From Pseudocitrobacter vendiensis (GTDB taxonomy: Bacteria; Pseudomonadota; Gammaproteobacteria; Enterobacterales; Enterobacteriaceae): 64,000 nucleotides of DNA. The notes under the pieces were generated by a model. The model was not told the DNA's origin. It did not search any database and was given only the letters and a program-made list of their open reading frames with translations. This document shows positions 17,220 to 27,090 of the stretch, piece after piece (within the stretch, counting starts at the first letter, position 1; each line of letters starts with the position of its first letter). The position numbers and the translations under genes were made by a program. Location of the stretch: contig NZ_CALSBS010000011.1 of NCBI RefSeq assembly GCF_943590815.1, positions 62,001-126,000 on the forward strand. Direction: 5' to 3'.

Positions 17220-17888
17220 TTATTCACCGGGAAGTGAAAAGGGACCGCCCTTCTCAATCGCCTGTTGCCAGGCCGGACGTGCTTCCACCCGCGCCTTCCA
17301 TGCGGCGATATGGGGCAGAGACGGTATCCCACCGCGAGAAAGCAGCGCAAACAGCGGAAAACTCATCTGAATGTCCGCCATGCTCAGGCTCTCCCCCGCA
17401 AACCACGGCGTTTTCGCCAGATGCGACTCAATAAACCCGGCATGCGTGGCAATCTGCTTATTCAGCCAGGCTTTCTGAACGCCCGTTCCCAACACTTTCC
17501 CCACCGTGCGCAACCCCAACGGCACCGGGGATTTGCCCAGCATCTGGAGAACCAGTTTGATCATCATGAGCGACATCAACGAACCTTCGGCATAGTGCAG
17601 CCAGAAGCGATACTGCAGTTTTTCGTCGATATCCTGCGGTTTAAAGCGGTTTTCGGGATCACCGATTTCCTGAAGATACTCGAGGATCGCGCCAGATTCA
17701 GCAATAACGTGCCCGTTATCTTCGACAATCGGCGATTTTCCCAGCGGATGGATTTTTTTCAGGGTGTCGGGAGCCAGCATATCAGCCCCGCGCTGATAGC
17801 GAACAATCTGGTAAGGCAGGTTCAACTCTTCCAGCGCCCAGAGCACGCGCTGCGAGCGGGATTGATTCAGATGGTGGACGGTTAACAT
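17220..17888 (-). CDS. Glutathione S-transferase family protein
   Basis: 222 residues from the ATG at 17888 (MLTVHHLNQSRSQRVLW). The N-terminal thioredoxin-like GSH domain has SRSQRVLWALEELN and GKSPIVEDNGHVIAESGAILEYL (the ES glutathione-contact pair near residue 65), and the C-terminal helical domain carries MADIQMSFPLF. A GST next to soxR is also known from Salmonella but not from E. coli K-12. A role in detoxification is likely; the substrate is unknown. The stop lies 40 bp from the best PurR box of ghxP. Confidence 0.88.
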   Translation of the reverse strand: MLTVHHLNQSRSQRVLWALEELNLPYQIVRYQRGADMLAPDTLKKIHPLGKSPIVEDNGHVIAESGAILEYLQEIGDPENRFKPQDIDEKLQYRFWLHYAEGSLMSLMMIKLVLQMLGKSPVPLGLRTVGKVLGTGVQKAWLNKQIATHAGFIESHLAKTPWFAGESLSMADIQMSFPLFALLSRGGIPSLPHIAAWKARVEARPAWQQAIEKGGPFSLPGE

Positions 17889-18009
17889 GATTTTCTCCGC
17901 AGGTTTGTTCAAATTAACTATAGGAACAGACGGCAATCCCCGTAAAAATTGCGGCGAAAAAAACGTCAATCTGACTGGCGAACAGGGGGAGGAGAGGTAG
18001 ACTTAAAGT

Positions 18010-18154
18010 GTCAGCACAAACCGGAACCTCCAACCCGTAGCTCGACCGAGGGATGCTGATGTCGGGGGAAACCCTCCCATGAACCAGTGGGATAGAGCGA
18101 AAGACAAAGACCGGAACATACGAAAGCGCCCAGTTGTGGCGCTTTCGTTTTTTA
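18010..18154 (+). ncRNA. sraL: Small RNA SraL (RyjA)
   Basis: A roughly 145-nt transcript is predicted between the GST gene and soxR, where E. coli and Salmonella encode SraL/RyjA. A TAGACT -10 box is at 17998-18003. The body contains the recognisable CCCTCCCATGAACCAGTGGGA segment in pieces, and the end is a strong terminator (18122-18154: GAAAGCGCC / GGCGCTTTC then GTTTTTTATT). Its 3' end meets and slightly overlaps the 3' end of soxR on the other strand. SraL is stationary-phase induced and acts on tig and rho mRNAs in Salmonella. The start is approximate. Confidence 0.82.
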
Positions 18155-18610
18155 TTCGTCTTCCAGCAGGCGCGCGCCTGTTCCTTCCTCCCCCAGTTTA
18201 TCGCCAGGATTACGCAGAGGGCAGTCACGCAGTGACATACAGCCGCAACCGATACAGCCATCAAGCTGATCGCGCAGCGCTTCCATCGAGTGAATGCGTT
18301 TATCCAGCTCCTGACGCCACTGGGTGGTCAGGCGTTTCCAGTCTTTTTGCCCCAATGTATGCCCTTCGGGCACCGCGCCCAGCGACTCGCCGATCGTGGC
18401 GAGCGGAATGCCCAGACGCTGAGCGATTTTAATGATGGCTACATAGCGTAGCACGTCACGTTTGTATCGCCGCTGGTTGCCCGCGTTGCGCTGGCTGCGG
18501 ATGAGCCCTTTGCTTTCATAGAAGTGCAAAGCGGAGACGGCAACCCCGGTACGTCTGGCGACTTCGCCCGGTGTAAGCAGCGTTTTAATGCGCGTTGGTT
18601 TTTTTTCCAT
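18152..18610 (-). CDS. soxR: Redox-sensing activator SoxR (MerR family)
   Basis: 152 residues. The MerR-type helix-turn-helix is at about 11-40 ([26 protein letters not shown]), then the dimerisation helix and the [2Fe-2S] cluster cysteines C119, C122, C124 and C130, at the same positions as in E. coli. The oxidised cluster switches on soxS transcription in response to redox-cycling drugs and nitric oxide. Divergent from soxS with the classical operator between them. Confidence 0.97.
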   Translation of the reverse strand: MEKKPTRIKTLLTPGEVARRTGVAVSALHFYESKGLIRSQRNAGNQRRYKRDVLRYVAIIKIAQRLGIPLATIGESLGAVPEGHTLGQKDWKRLTTQWRQELDKRIHSMEALRDQLDGCIGCGCMSLRDCPLRNPGDKLGEEGTGARLLEDE

Positions 18611-18617
18611 TTTCTGC

Positions 18618-18648
18618 TTTACCTCAAGTTAACTTGAGGAATTATACT
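18618..18648 (+). promoter_or_regulatory. soxS promoter and SoxR operator
   Basis: -35 TTTACC at 18618-18623 and -10 TATACT at 18643-18648 are separated by an over-long 19-bp spacer, typical of MerR-type promoters. The spacer holds the perfect palindrome CCTCAAGTTAACTTGAGG (18622-18639), the SoxR site, which also overlaps the soxR 5' region. Confidence 0.92.
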
Positions 18649-18697
18649 CGCCAGCAAGACAAAAGTTGAAGCAAAAATAGACAACGGGGAGAGCCTT

Positions 18698-19027
18698 ATG
18701 TCCCATCGGGAAATTATTCAAACGCTTATCGAATGGATAGATGAACATATCGATCAACCACTGAATATTGATATCGTGGCGAAAAAATCCGGCTACTCGA
18801 AATGGTATCTGCAACGGATGTTCCGTACCGAGATGCGTCAAACGCTGGGTGACTACATTCGTCAGCGTCGCCTGCTTTTGGCTGCCCAGGAACTGCGTAA
18901 TACTCAGCGCCCGATTTTCGATATTGCCATGGATCTGGGTTATGTTTCCCAGCAAACCTTCTCGCGTGTTTTCCGCCGTGAATTCGACCGCACGCCGAGC
19001 GACTATCGCCACCGTCTTTCCGCATGA
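18698..19027 (+). CDS. soxS: AraC-family activator SoxS
   Basis: 109 residues, a bare AraC/XylS DNA-binding domain with two helix-turn-helix motifs (about residues 25-46 and 74-97) and the signature IFDIAMDLGYVSQQTFSRVFRREFDRTPSDYR. It activates the superoxide regulon (sodA, zwf, nfo, acrAB, micF and others). Compared with E. coli it has two extra C-terminal residues (SA). E. coli has pdeC (yjcC) between soxS and yjcB; here it is absent. Confidence 0.97.
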   Translation: MSHREIIQTLIEWIDEHIDQPLNIDIVAKKSGYSKWYLQRMFRTEMRQTLGDYIRQRRLLLAAQELRNTQRPIFDIAMDLGYVSQQTFSRVFRREFDRTPSDYRHRLSA

Positions 19028-19032
19028 ACAAC

Positions 19033-19066
19033 ACGCCGGATGGCGCTTACGCTTATCCGGCCTACA
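19033..19066. repeat. REP element after soxS
   Basis: Single palindromic unit of the GCCGGATGGCG...TATCCGGCCTAC type, just after the soxS stop. Confidence 0.8.
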
Positions 19067-19155
19067 GATAAAACAGAGCCCTTTCCTTATGTAACTATTG
19101 TCAGCGATAAATGGCGCAATTTGCTGCGTTTACCTCTGGTGAATAAAACAGCAAT

Positions 19156-19171
19156 TGTGATATAGTTCACA
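19156..19171. promoter_or_regulatory. Consensus CRP site upstream of yjcB
   Basis: TGTGA-TATAGT-TCACA matches both CRP half-sites exactly. It lies 129 bp before yjcB, so it may serve a yjcB promoter. Nothing else plus-strand is near. Confidence 0.6.
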
Positions 19172-19299
19172 CTATAGAGTGAAACAAAAACAGCGTTTCA
19201 TATCAATTGTGAATGCCTGTCGATAGCCAGAGTGGACTACACCTTCGTGAGAACGCCGCGCTGTCAGGGCATACCGTTTATCTCTGAGGATAAGGTCTC

Positions 19300-19581
19300 A
19301 TGGTTTCTATCTCTACAAGTGTCGTGCTGTTACGCTGGCCGCTTTTCAGCGCCATTCTGATGTTCCTTGCCAGTACGCTGAAAATTCGCTTGCGCAAAGC
19401 TGATTACGCGGGTCTCGCGGTGATTTGTAGCGCGCTGGGCGTGGCCTCTGCCTGCTGGTTCGCAACCGGGTTGCTGGGAATTACGATGGTGGATATTGCG
19501 ACTATCTGCAATAACATCAAAGAGGTGATGGTGGAAGTGATGAGCCAGACACCGCCAGAATGGCCGATGGTGTTGACCTGA
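19300..19581 (+). CDS. yjcB: Small membrane protein YjcB
   Basis: 93 residues, same length and clearly similar to E. coli YjcB (shared VVLLRW, FLASTL, GLAVI, GLLGITM and the QTPPEWPM ending). Two hydrophobic helices at about 6-26 and 36-60 suggest an inner-membrane protein. The function is unknown. It keeps its E. coli position beside ssb, convergent with it across a shared terminator. Confidence 0.88.
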   Translation: MVSISTSVVLLRWPLFSAILMFLASTLKIRLRKADYAGLAVICSALGVASACWFATGLLGITMVDIATICNNIKEVMVEVMSQTPPEWPMVLT

Positions 19582-19595
19582 TAAACCCCTATTTA

Positions 19596-19625
19596 TAAAA
19601 AAACCTGCTTTCGCAGGTTTTTTTA
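19596..19625. terminator. Bidirectional terminator between yjcB and ssb
   Basis: AAACCTGC-TTTC-GCAGGTTT hairpin with A-run before and T-run after, so it works for both convergent genes. Confidence 0.88.
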
Positions 19626-19635
19626 TGTCTGAAAA

Positions 19636-20163
19636 TCAGAACGGGATATCGTCGTCGAAGTCCATTGGCGGTTCGTTAGACGGTGCCGGAGCAGCCTGCT
19701 GCTGCGGACGAGACTGCGCGCCGCCGCTGAACTGGTTGCCGCCCTGTGGCTGCTGAGGCTGGCCCCAACCGCCCTGCTGCTGACCCTGACCACCTGCCGG
19801 TGCGCCGCCGCCCTGACGACCACCCAGCATCTGCATGGTGCCGCCAACGTTGACAACCACTTCGGTGGTGTATTTTTCAACGCCGGACTGATCGGTCCAT
19901 TTACGGGTACGCAGCTGGCCTTCAATATAAACCTGAGAGCCTTTACGCAGGTATTCACCCGCAACTTCCGCGAGTTTGCCGAACAGCACAACACGGTGCC
20001 ATTCAGTTTGCTCTTTCATTTCACCGGTCGCTTTATCACGCCAGGATTCGGAAGTAGCCAGCGTAATGTTGGCAACTGCGCCACCATTCGGCATGTAGCG
20101 TACTTCCGGGTCCTGGCCCAGATTACCGACGAGAATCACCTTGTTTACGCCTCTGCTGGCCAT
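19636..20163 (-). CDS. ssb: Single-stranded DNA-binding protein
   Basis: 175 residues (E. coli 178). The OB fold (about 1-112) begins [28 protein letters not shown] glycine/glutamine-rich flexible linker follows, then the acidic tip MDFDDDIPF that recruits repair and replication proteins. It binds ssDNA as a tetramer in replication, recombination and repair. Divergent from uvrA with a LexA box in the shared control region. Confidence 0.97.
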   Translation of the reverse strand: MASRGVNKVILVGNLGQDPEVRYMPNGGAVANITLATSESWRDKATGEMKEQTEWHRVVLFGKLAEVAGEYLRKGSQVYIEGQLRTRKWTDQSGVEKYTTEVVVNVGGTMQMLGGRQGGGAPAGGQGQQQGGWGQPQQPQGGNQFSGGAQSRPQQQAAPAPSNEPPMDFDDDIPF

Positions 20164-20311
20164 GATTGTCTCTCCTGAATGTGTTTCTTAATAGTGTAAA
20201 CGCGCGATTGTAGCATTTCAAAGAGGCGTTTTGATAGCATGCGACGGTGATTCCACTAAACTCGTTTACGTTGAATATCTTACACTCAACAATGGAATGC
20301 ACATTCCACTA

Positions 20312-20327
20312 CTGTATATTCATTCAG
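20312..20327. promoter_or_regulatory. LexA (SOS) box of uvrA/ssb
   Basis: CTGTATATTCATTCAG, with the CTG-N10-CAG form of a LexA operator, lies in the 247-bp gap between divergent ssb and uvrA, 84 bp before uvrA. The same site is known in E. coli. Confidence 0.9.
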
Positions 20328-20410
20328 GGTGAGTTGTGTCATAATTAGCCGTTTCCGCCGTTTGTCCTTCAAGCAAATCTGGCAAGCCGAGTCTCTACCG
20401 GGAAAGGTAA

Positions 20411-23236
20411 ATGGATAAGATCGAAGTTCGGGGCGCCCGCACCCACAATCTCAAAAATATCAACCTCATCATCCCGCGCGACAAACTGATTGTCGTTACC
20501 GGGCTGTCGGGGTCTGGCAAATCGTCACTGGCTTTTGACACCCTCTACGCCGAGGGGCAGCGTCGCTACGTCGAATCGCTTTCTGCGTATGCGCGCCAGT
20601 TCCTGTCGCTGATGGAGAAGCCGGATGTCGATCATATCGAAGGGCTGTCGCCTGCTATCTCTATTGAGCAGAAGTCGACCTCACACAACCCGCGTTCCAC
20701 GGTCGGGACCATTACCGAAATTCACGACTACCTGCGTCTGCTGTATGCCCGCGTAGGCGAGCCGCGTTGCCCCGATCACGACGTGCCGCTGGCGGCGCAA
20801 ACCGTCAGCCAGATGGTCGACAATGTGCTGACGCAGCCGGAAGGCAAACGCCTGATGCTGCTGGCGCCAATCATTAAAGAGCGTAAAGGCGAGCACACCA
20901 AAACGCTGGAAAACCTGGCAAGCCAGGGCTATATCCGCGCGCGTATCGATGGCGAAGTGTGCGACCTGTCCGATCCACCGACGCTGGAGCTGCAAAAGAA
21001 ACACACCATTGAAGTGGTTATCGACCGCTTCAAAGTGCGCGAAGACCTGGCACAGCGTCTGGCCGAGTCGTTTGAAACCGCGCTGGAGCTTTCCGGCGGC
21101 ACGGCGATCGTCTCCGATATGGACGATCCGAAAGCGGATGAGCTGCTCTTCTCCGCCAACTTCGCCTGCCCGATTTGCGGCTACAGCATGAGCGAACTGG
21201 AACCGCGTCTGTTCTCGTTCAACAACCCGGCGGGCGCGTGCCCAACCTGTGACGGCCTGGGCGTGCAGCAATATTTCGACCCGGACCGCATCATTCAGAA
21301 CCCGGAGCTGTCGCTGGCGGGTGGCGCTATTCGCGGTTGGGATCGCCGTAATTTCTACTATTTCCAGATGCTGCGCTCGCTGGCGGAGCATTATGATTTC
21401 GACGTTGAAGCCCCGTGGGGCAGCCTGAACGCATCAGTGCAGAAAGTGGTACTGTACGGTTCCGGCAAAGAGTCTATCGAATTCAAATATATGAACGATC
21501 GCGGCGATACCTCCGTGCGTCGTCATCCGTTTGAAGGCGTGCTGCACAATATGGAACGCCGCTACAAAGAGACGGAATCCAGCGCGGTGCGCGAAGAGCT
21601 GGCGAAATTCATCAGCAACCGTCCGTGCGCCAGCTGCGACGGCACGCGTCTGCGCCGCGAAGCACGTCACGTGTACGTGGAAAATACCCCGCTGCCGACC
21701 ATCTCTGACATGAGCATTGGTCATGCGATGGACTTCTTCAATAATCTGAAACTTTCCGGCCAGCGCGCGAAAATCGCCGAAAAAGTGCTGAAAGAGATTG
21801 GCGACCGCCTGAAGTTCCTCGTCAACGTTGGCCTGAACTACCTCACGCTATCCCGCTCGGCAGAAACCCTCTCCGGCGGTGAAGCTCAGCGTATCCGTCT
21901 GGCGAGCCAGATTGGCGCCGGGTTAGTCGGCGTGATGTACGTGCTGGATGAGCCGTCCATCGGCCTGCACCAGCGCGACAACGAACGTCTGCTCGGCACA
22001 TTGATTCACCTGCGTAATCTCGGTAACACGGTGATTGTGGTCGAACACGATGAAGACGCCATTCGTGCCGCTGACCACGTTATCGACATCGGACCGGGCG
22101 CGGGTGTACACGGTGGTCAGGTTGTCGCGGAAGGGACGCTGGACGACATCATGGCAGTGCCAGAGTCGCTAACCGGCCAGTTCATGAGCGGCAAACGTAA
22201 AATCGAAGTGCCGAAAAATCGCGTACCGGCGGACCCTGCAAAAGTGCTGAAACTGAGCGGCGCGCGCGGCAACAACCTGAAAGATGTCACGTTGACGCTG
22301 CCTGTGGGCCTGTTTACCTGTATCACCGGGGTATCCGGCTCCGGGAAATCTACGCTGATTAACGACACCCTGTTCCCGATTGCCCAGCGTCAGCTTAACG
22401 GCGCGACTATCGCCGAACCTGCGCCGTATCGCGATGTTCAGGGGCTTGAACACTTCGACAAAGTCATCGACATCGACCAAAGCCCGATTGGCCGTACCCC
22501 GCGCTCAAACCCGGCAACCTACACCGGCGTCTTTACGCCTGTGCGTGAGCTGTTCGCGGGCGTGCCGGAATCACGCGCGCGCGGCTATACGCCGGGGCGT
22601 TTCAGCTTTAACGTACGCGGCGGACGCTGTGAGGCGTGTCAGGGCGATGGCGTGATCAAAGTCGAGATGCACTTCCTGCCGGATATCTACGTGCCGTGCG
22701 ACCAGTGCAAAGGCAAACGCTATAACCGCGAAACGCTGGAGATTAAGTACAAAGGCAAAACCATCCACGAAGTGCTGGATATGACCATTGAAGAAGCACG
22801 TGAGTTCTTCGATGCCGTTCCGGCGCTGGCGCGCAAACTGCAAACCCTGATGGACGTCGGCCTGACCTACATTCGTCTCGGCCAGGCGGCGACGACACTT
22901 TCTGGTGGTGAAGCCCAGCGCGTCAAACTGGCGCGTGAACTCTCCAAACGCGGTACCGGACAGACGCTGTACATTCTCGATGAGCCGACCACCGGCCTGC
23001 ACTTTGCGGATATTCAGCAACTGCTGGAAGTGCTGCACCAGTTGCGCGACCAGGGCAACACCATCGTGGTCATTGAGCACAACCTTGATGTGATCAAAAC
23101 CGCCGACTGGATTGTTGACCTCGGCCCGGAAGGCGGCAGCGGCGGCGGGGAGATTCTCGTCTCCGGCACGCCAGAAACCGTCGCCGAATGCGAAGCCTCA
23201 CATACGGCGCGCTTCCTTAAACCGATGCTGAAGTAG
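20411..23236 (+). CDS. uvrA: UvrABC excision nuclease subunit A
   Basis: 941 residues (E. coli 940, plus a terminal lysine). Two ABC ATPase modules: first Walker [10 protein letters not shown] at 31-39 and second GVSGSGKST near 640, each followed by an LSGGEAQR signature. Zinc-finger cysteine pairs occur near residues 253-280 (CPIC...CPTC) and 738-763 (CEAC...CDQC). It recognises bulky DNA lesions and loads UvrB. SOS-controlled through the box upstream. Its stop codon abuts that of yjbR with no spacing. Confidence 0.98.
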   Translation: MDKIEVRGARTHNLKNINLIIPRDKLIVVTGLSGSGKSSLAFDTLYAEGQRRYVESLSAYARQFLSLMEKPDVDHIEGLSPAISIEQKSTSHNPRSTVGTITEIHDYLRLLYARVGEPRCPDHDVPLAAQTVSQMVDNVLTQPEGKRLMLLAPIIKERKGEHTKTLENLASQGYIRARIDGEVCDLSDPPTLELQKKHTIEVVIDRFKVREDLAQRLAESFETALELSGGTAIVSDMDDPKADELLFSANFACPICGYSMSELEPRLFSFNNPAGACPTCDGLGVQQYFDPDRIIQNPELSLAGGAIRGWDRRNFYYFQMLRSLAEHYDFDVEAPWGSLNASVQKVVLYGSGKESIEFKYMNDRGDTSVRRHPFEGVLHNMERRYKETESSAVREELAKFISNRPCASCDGTRLRREARHVYVENTPLPTISDMSIGHAMDFFNNLKLSGQRAKIAEKVLKEIGDRLKFLVNVGLNYLTLSRSAETLSGGEAQRIRLASQIGAGLVGVMYVLDEPSIGLHQRDNERLLGTLIHLRNLGNTVIVVEHDEDAIRAADHVIDIGPGAGVHGGQVVAEGTLDDIMAVPESLTGQFMSGKRKIEVPKNRVPADPAKVLKLSGARGNNLKDVTLTLPVGLFTCITGVSGSGKSTLINDTLFPIAQRQLNGATIAEPAPYRDVQGLEHFDKVIDIDQSPIGRTPRSNPATYTGVFTPVRELFAGVPESRARGYTPGRFSFNVRGGRCEACQGDGVIKVEMHFLPDIYVPCDQCKGKRYNRETLEIKYKGKTIHEVLDMTIEEAREFFDAVPALARKLQTLMDVGLTYIRLGQAATTLSGGEAQRVKLARELSKRGTGQTLYILDEPTTGLHFADIQQLLEVLHQLRDQGNTIVVIEHNLDVIKTADWIVDLGPEGGSGGGEILVSGTPETVAECEASHTARFLKPMLK

Positions 23237-23590
23237 TCACTTCACTAGCTGCTGCCGGGTTTGTTCCGGCAGTAGCGTGATTGCCTGCTGATACGAGGCA
23301 TCCACGAGATAGTAAATTTGCGAGTCCGGCAACGTGCCGTCGAGGTAAACCGTGCTCCAGTGCGCTTTATTGAGATGACGGCTGGGACGCACATCGCTGT
23401 GCTGCTGGCGCAGCAGTTCTGCCAGCTCAGGGCTGGTTTTCAACGACACCGCCGGGCGTTCTTCCACCTCTTTGACCATCGCGAAAAGCACATCCGCAAC
23501 CTTAATCTGCGTCGCTTTCCAGTCGCTGTGGACGCTTTGCTCCGCGCCACGCTTCGCCATGCAGTACACCAAAAGATCCGAACTGGTCAT
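23237..23590 (-). CDS. yjbR: YjbR family DNA-binding-like protein
   Basis: 117 residues from the ATG at 23590, preferred because AGAGG lies just upstream; E. coli YjbR has 118. MmcQ/YjbR family with a CyaY-like/double-wing fold: QIKVADVLFAMV, RPAVSLKTSPELAELLRQQ, PSRHLNKAHWSTVYLD. Biochemical function is not established. Its stop directly abuts that of uvrA. In E. coli yjbQ lies between yjbR and aphA; it is missing here. Confidence 0.93.
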   Translation of the reverse strand: MTSSDLLVYCMAKRGAEQSVHSDWKATQIKVADVLFAMVKEVEERPAVSLKTSPELAELLRQQHSDVRPSRHLNKAHWSTVYLDGTLPDSQIYYLVDASYQQAITLLPEQTRQQLVK

Positions 23591-23721
23591 TTTATACCTC
23601 TTAGTCTCACGAGCCACGGAGTGCCAAACGTCATCACCTCAGTGTGCAACAAGTCGCCGAAAGGTGAAACCTTCCGGTGACTGATTTTTGACTAAAAAAG
23701 CATCATTTATTTACGGGACGT

Positions 23722-24435
23722 TTAGTACTCGGAATTAACAATCACTTCTTCGTTGTACCTGCCCGCCTGCGGCAGTGGTCGATACGTGGAATTTGAGGCG
23801 CGCAACACACGGATACCGCGAGCACCCGCTTCACGCGCCGCCGAGATATCATTATCCGAATCGCCGTAGAAGACCTTTACACCCTTCTCTTTCAGCCACT
23901 GCGTTTTGGTATTCTGGCCCGGTTTGTCACCGGCAAAAATGACCGGATTCATGCTGGTCGCCGGGATCAGGAAATAATCCTGCAACGTTTTGGAGACCGT
24001 TTCGGTTTTGGTTTCGCTACGCCCGGTAACGAAATAGATGCTGTCACCGCGCTTCACGTGCATCGCGATCAGTGAACGGGCCACTTCTTTCGGAATGCTG
24101 AACTCATCCCAGCCGTTGTTCATTTTTTCCCAGAATGCAGGGTTCTTCAGATACGCTTCGCTGCCCGGAGACCAGGTTTTCTGCCCGCGCCAGAAGCCGG
24201 GGCTGGAAAACAGCACCGTGTCATCGATATCAAATCCCACTGCCATCGGTGGATGATTCATCAGGCTGTTTTCAATTTGCGCCACTGATACCCAGTGGAT
24301 GGGGGCCTGTTCGGCCAGTTTAGCGACATCCGTACCCGGATAGAGCGGAGAAGGTGATGAAGCGTGAGCAGTAACCGTGTTATTTAACGCGAACAACAAA
24401 CAAACGGCGCTCAGCGCCTGTGTGATCTTGCGCAT
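23722..24435 (-). CDS. aphA: Class B acid phosphatase / phosphotransferase AphA
   Basis: 237 residues, the same length as E. coli AphA. Sec signal peptide (about 1-25, cleaved after AHA). The HAD-type nucleophile motif FDIDDT places D69 and D71 as catalytic aspartates, and the C-terminal [19 protein letters not shown] holds the Mg-binding acidic residues. A periplasmic homotetramer that dephosphorylates nucleotides and other organic phosphates. Monocistronic position as in E. coli. Confidence 0.96.
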   Translation of the reverse strand: MRKITQALSAVCLLFALNNTVTAHASSPSPLYPGTDVAKLAEQAPIHWVSVAQIENSLMNHPPMAVGFDIDDTVLFSSPGFWRGQKTWSPGSEAYLKNPAFWEKMNNGWDEFSIPKEVARSLIAMHVKRGDSIYFVTGRSETKTETVSKTLQDYFLIPATSMNPVIFAGDKPGQNTKTQWLKEKGVKVFYGDSDNDISAAREAGARGIRVLRASNSTYRPLPQAGRYNEEVIVNSEY

Positions 24436-24532
24436 AGTTTTCCCTAAATCGTCGTCTTGTTTTTGTTTTAAAGTGAGTAATACTTCAAAAAATTAGAAAG
24501 ACCTTAACGGTTACAGGGAGTGAAGGGAAGGA

Positions 24533-24620
24533 TTTTCCAGGATTTATCCTGGAAAAAGGATAAGAGATCACATTTTCACATTGAGAAACTCTTCATGCGG
24601 CAGTGATGCCGCATGAAGAG
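24533..24620 (-). terminator. Tandem hairpins between tyrB and aphA
   Basis: Two strong palindromes. The first has TTTTCCAGGA arms at 24533-24556. The second has a perfect 14-bp stem (CTCTTCATGCGGCA, 24589-24620, GTGA loop). The second sits 11 bp after the tyrB stop and probably ends that transcript, although its T-run is short (TTTC). Confidence 0.6.
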
Positions 24621-24631
24621 TAAGCACTTGC

Positions 24632-25825
24632 TTACATAACCGCCGCAAATGCCTGCGCGACGCGATGCACGTTACGGGAATTCAGCCCGGCAACGCACAT
24701 ACGGCCGCTGGCAATCAGGTAGACGCCAAACTCCTCACGCAGACGATCGACCTGTGCAGCACTCAGACCGGTATAGCTGAACATACCGCGTTGCTTGAGG
24801 AGGTAGTCGAAATTCCCGTCCGGCATGGCTTCTTTCAGTACCTTCACCAGCGCCTGGCGCATGTCCAGAATACGCGTGCGCATCGCTTCCACTTCCGCCA
24901 GCCACGAGGCTTTCAGCGCGTTGTCATTCAATACGGTAGACACAATCTGCGCACCGGTTGTCGGCGGGCTTGAGTAGTTACGACGAACCGTCGCTTTCAA
25001 CTGCCCCAGCACGCGTCCTGCGGCGTCGGCATCTTCGCAGACCACGGATAAACCGCCGATACGCTCACCGTATAACGAGAAAATTTTTGAAAATGAGTTG
25101 CTCACCAGCACCGGCAAGCCCGCAGCCGCAATCGTGCGGATGGCATAGGCATCCTGCTCCATGCCGCCGCCAAAGCCCTGATAGGCGATATCCAGGAACG
25201 GGATCAGGTTACGCGCCTTCAGCACCTCCGTCACGGCATCCCACTGACTGTTCGTCAGGTCCGCACCGGTTGGGTTGTGGCAGCACGGATGCAGCAGCAC
25301 GATGCTTTGCGCAGGCAGCGTGTTGAGGGTTTCCAGCAGCGCGTCAAAACGCACGCCGTTGGTCTCACCGTCGAACCACGGATAGGTTTTGACCGTAAAG
25401 CCCGCGCCCTCAAAAATGGCGACGTGGTTTTCCCAGGTCGGATCGCTGACCCAGACGCCGGAATCCGGGAAGTAGCGTTTGAGAAAATCCGCACCTACTT
25501 TCAGCGCACCGGAACCGCCCAGGGTCTGAATGGTGGCGACGCGTTTCTCCGCCAGCACCGGATGATCGGCCCCAAACAGTAGCGGCGCAATGGCCTGACG
25601 GTAGCTGTTCAGCCCTTCCATTGGCAGGTAAAGCGAGGCGCTATGCGGCTGGGCAGCAAGGCGCTTTTCAGCCTCTGCAACGGCCTGAAGCTGGGGGATG
25701 ATGCCCTCTTCGTTATAGTACAGGCCGATACTGAGGTTCACTTTGTCGCTGCGCGGATCCTCTTTGAAACGCTCCATCAGCGAAAGAATAGGGTCGCCAG
25801 CGTAGGCGTCAACTTTTTGAAACAC
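24632..25825 (-). CDS. tyrB: Aromatic amino acid aminotransferase TyrB
   Basis: 397 residues from the GTG at 25825 ([14 protein letters not shown]), the same length and GTG start as in E. coli, with GGAG about 9 nt upstream. Fold-type I PLP aminotransferase: [13 protein letters not shown], the PLP-lysine motif [14 protein letters not shown], and the substrate-carboxylate arginine in [11 protein letters not shown]. It makes tyrosine and phenylalanine and also acts in leucine synthesis. I saw no convincing full TyrR box upstream. It follows alr on the same strand. Confidence 0.96.
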   Translation of the reverse strand: MFQKVDAYAGDPILSLMERFKEDPRSDKVNLSIGLYYNEEGIIPQLQAVAEAEKRLAAQPHSASLYLPMEGLNSYRQAIAPLLFGADHPVLAEKRVATIQTLGGSGALKVGADFLKRYFPDSGVWVSDPTWENHVAIFEGAGFTVKTYPWFDGETNGVRFDALLETLNTLPAQSIVLLHPCCHNPTGADLTNSQWDAVTEVLKARNLIPFLDIAYQGFGGGMEQDAYAIRTIAAAGLPVLVSNSFSKIFSLYGERIGGLSVVCEDADAAGRVLGQLKATVRRNYSSPPTTGAQIVSTVLNDNALKASWLAEVEAMRTRILDMRQALVKVLKEAMPDGNFDYLLKQRGMFSYTGLSAAQVDRLREEFGVYLIASGRMCVAGLNSRNVHRVAQAFAAVM

Positions 25826-25921
25826 GAGGTGGTTCTCCAGGTTTACAGAAGGCAGGTAATAACACAATAAACCGGAAGCGGGAGAAGGTCGAGAGGATGT
25901 TGTCGCCGGATGTTATCAAAT

Positions 25922-25956
25922 AGTAGGCCGGGTAAGGCGCAGCCGCCACCCGGCAC
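25922..25956. repeat. REP element between alr and tyrB
   Basis: GTAGGCCGGGTAAGGCGC...CCGCCACCCGGCA palindromic unit in the 138-bp gap after alr. Confidence 0.8.
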
Positions 25957-25963
25957 CACACAA

Positions 25964-27043
25964 TCAATCAATATACTTCATCGCCACGCGCGACGTCAGA
26001 CGCGTGATAAGTTCGTAAGCGCTCACTTTTGTGATTTCCGCGATGCGCTCAACGGGCAGCCCTTCACCCCACATCACCACCGGATCGCCTGCTTTATCCT
26101 GCGCTGCCGGCCCCAGGTCAACGCAGATCATATCCATCGCCACGCGGCCCGCAATGGGCACTTCACGGCCATTAACCAGCACCGGGGTGCCGGACGGCGC
26201 AGCGCGCGGGTAACCATCGCCATAGCCCATCGCCACCACGCCCAGCCGCGTATCGCGCTCGCTGATCCAGGTACCGCCGTAACCAACCGGCTCACCCGCT
26301 TTATGCTCGCGCACGGCAATCAGGCTGGAGGTCAGCGACATCACCGGCTGGAAGCCGAAATCCGGCCCCCAGGGCTTTTGTTCCAGCGGCGATACGCCGT
26401 AGAGGATGATGCCCGGACGCGCCCAGTCGAAATGCGACTGTGGCCACAGCAAAATGCCGCCAGACGCTGCGATAGAGCGTTTTCCCGGCTTGCCTTCACA
26501 GAAAGTGTTGAAGATATCGAGCTGTTTCTCGGTCGCGCCGCATTCAGGCTCATCAGCACGCGCAAAGTGGCTCACGATATTCACCGGCTGACTAACGTTC
26601 TCGCACTGGCTCAGACGTTGATAAAACGCATCCGCCTCTTCCGGACGCACGCCGAGACGGTGCATGCCCGTATCCAGTTTCATCCACACCGTCACCGGGC
26701 GGCTCAGTTTCGCGGTTTCCAGCGCTTCCAGCTGTTCCATATTATGCACAGCGGTATGCAGTTGCTGTTCAGCGATAAGCGGCAGATCGGTGGCGTTGAA
26801 AAAACCTTCCAGCAGTAAGATGGGTTGCGTAATGCCGCCCTCGCGCAACCGCAGGGCCTCTTCCAGACGTGCGACGCCAAAGGCGTCGGCATCGGGGAGC
26901 GTTCGCGCGATCTCCAGAAGACCGTGTCCGTAGGCGTTCGCTTTCACCACCGCAACCAGTTTGCTGGCAGGCGCCAGTTCACGCAGACGTTGCAGATTGT
27001 GTCGCAGAGCGCGGCGGTTAATCACTACAGTTGCCGCTTGCAT
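25964..27043 (-). CDS. alr: Alanine racemase, biosynthetic
   Basis: 359 residues from the ATG at 27043 ([14 protein letters not shown]), the same length as E. coli Alr, with AAGGA upstream. PLP-lysine K34 in [11 protein letters not shown], and the C-terminal domain begins near the catalytic tyrosine region VGYGGTW. It converts L- to D-alanine for peptidoglycan. It follows dnaB by 47 bp in the same direction, as in E. coli. Confidence 0.97.
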   Translation of the reverse strand: MQAATVVINRRALRHNLQRLRELAPASKLVAVVKANAYGHGLLEIARTLPDADAFGVARLEEALRLREGGITQPILLLEGFFNATDLPLIAEQQLHTAVHNMEQLEALETAKLSRPVTVWMKLDTGMHRLGVRPEEADAFYQRLSQCENVSQPVNIVSHFARADEPECGATEKQLDIFNTFCEGKPGKRSIAASGGILLWPQSHFDWARPGIILYGVSPLEQKPWGPDFGFQPVMSLTSSLIAVREHKAGEPVGYGGTWISERDTRLGVVAMGYGDGYPRAAPSGTPVLVNGREVPIAGRVAMDMICVDLGPAAQDKAGDPVVMWGEGLPVERIAEITKVSAYELITRLTSRVAMKYID

Positions 27044-27090
27044 TTGTGTTCCTTGAAAAGTGTTTGCTTGAGTTACCTGAATCAATCTTG

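Noticed and set aside
25800-25920. TyrR box upstream of tyrB
   Set aside because: Only one half-site (TGTAAA) is seen just before the start; the second half does not match at the required spacing.
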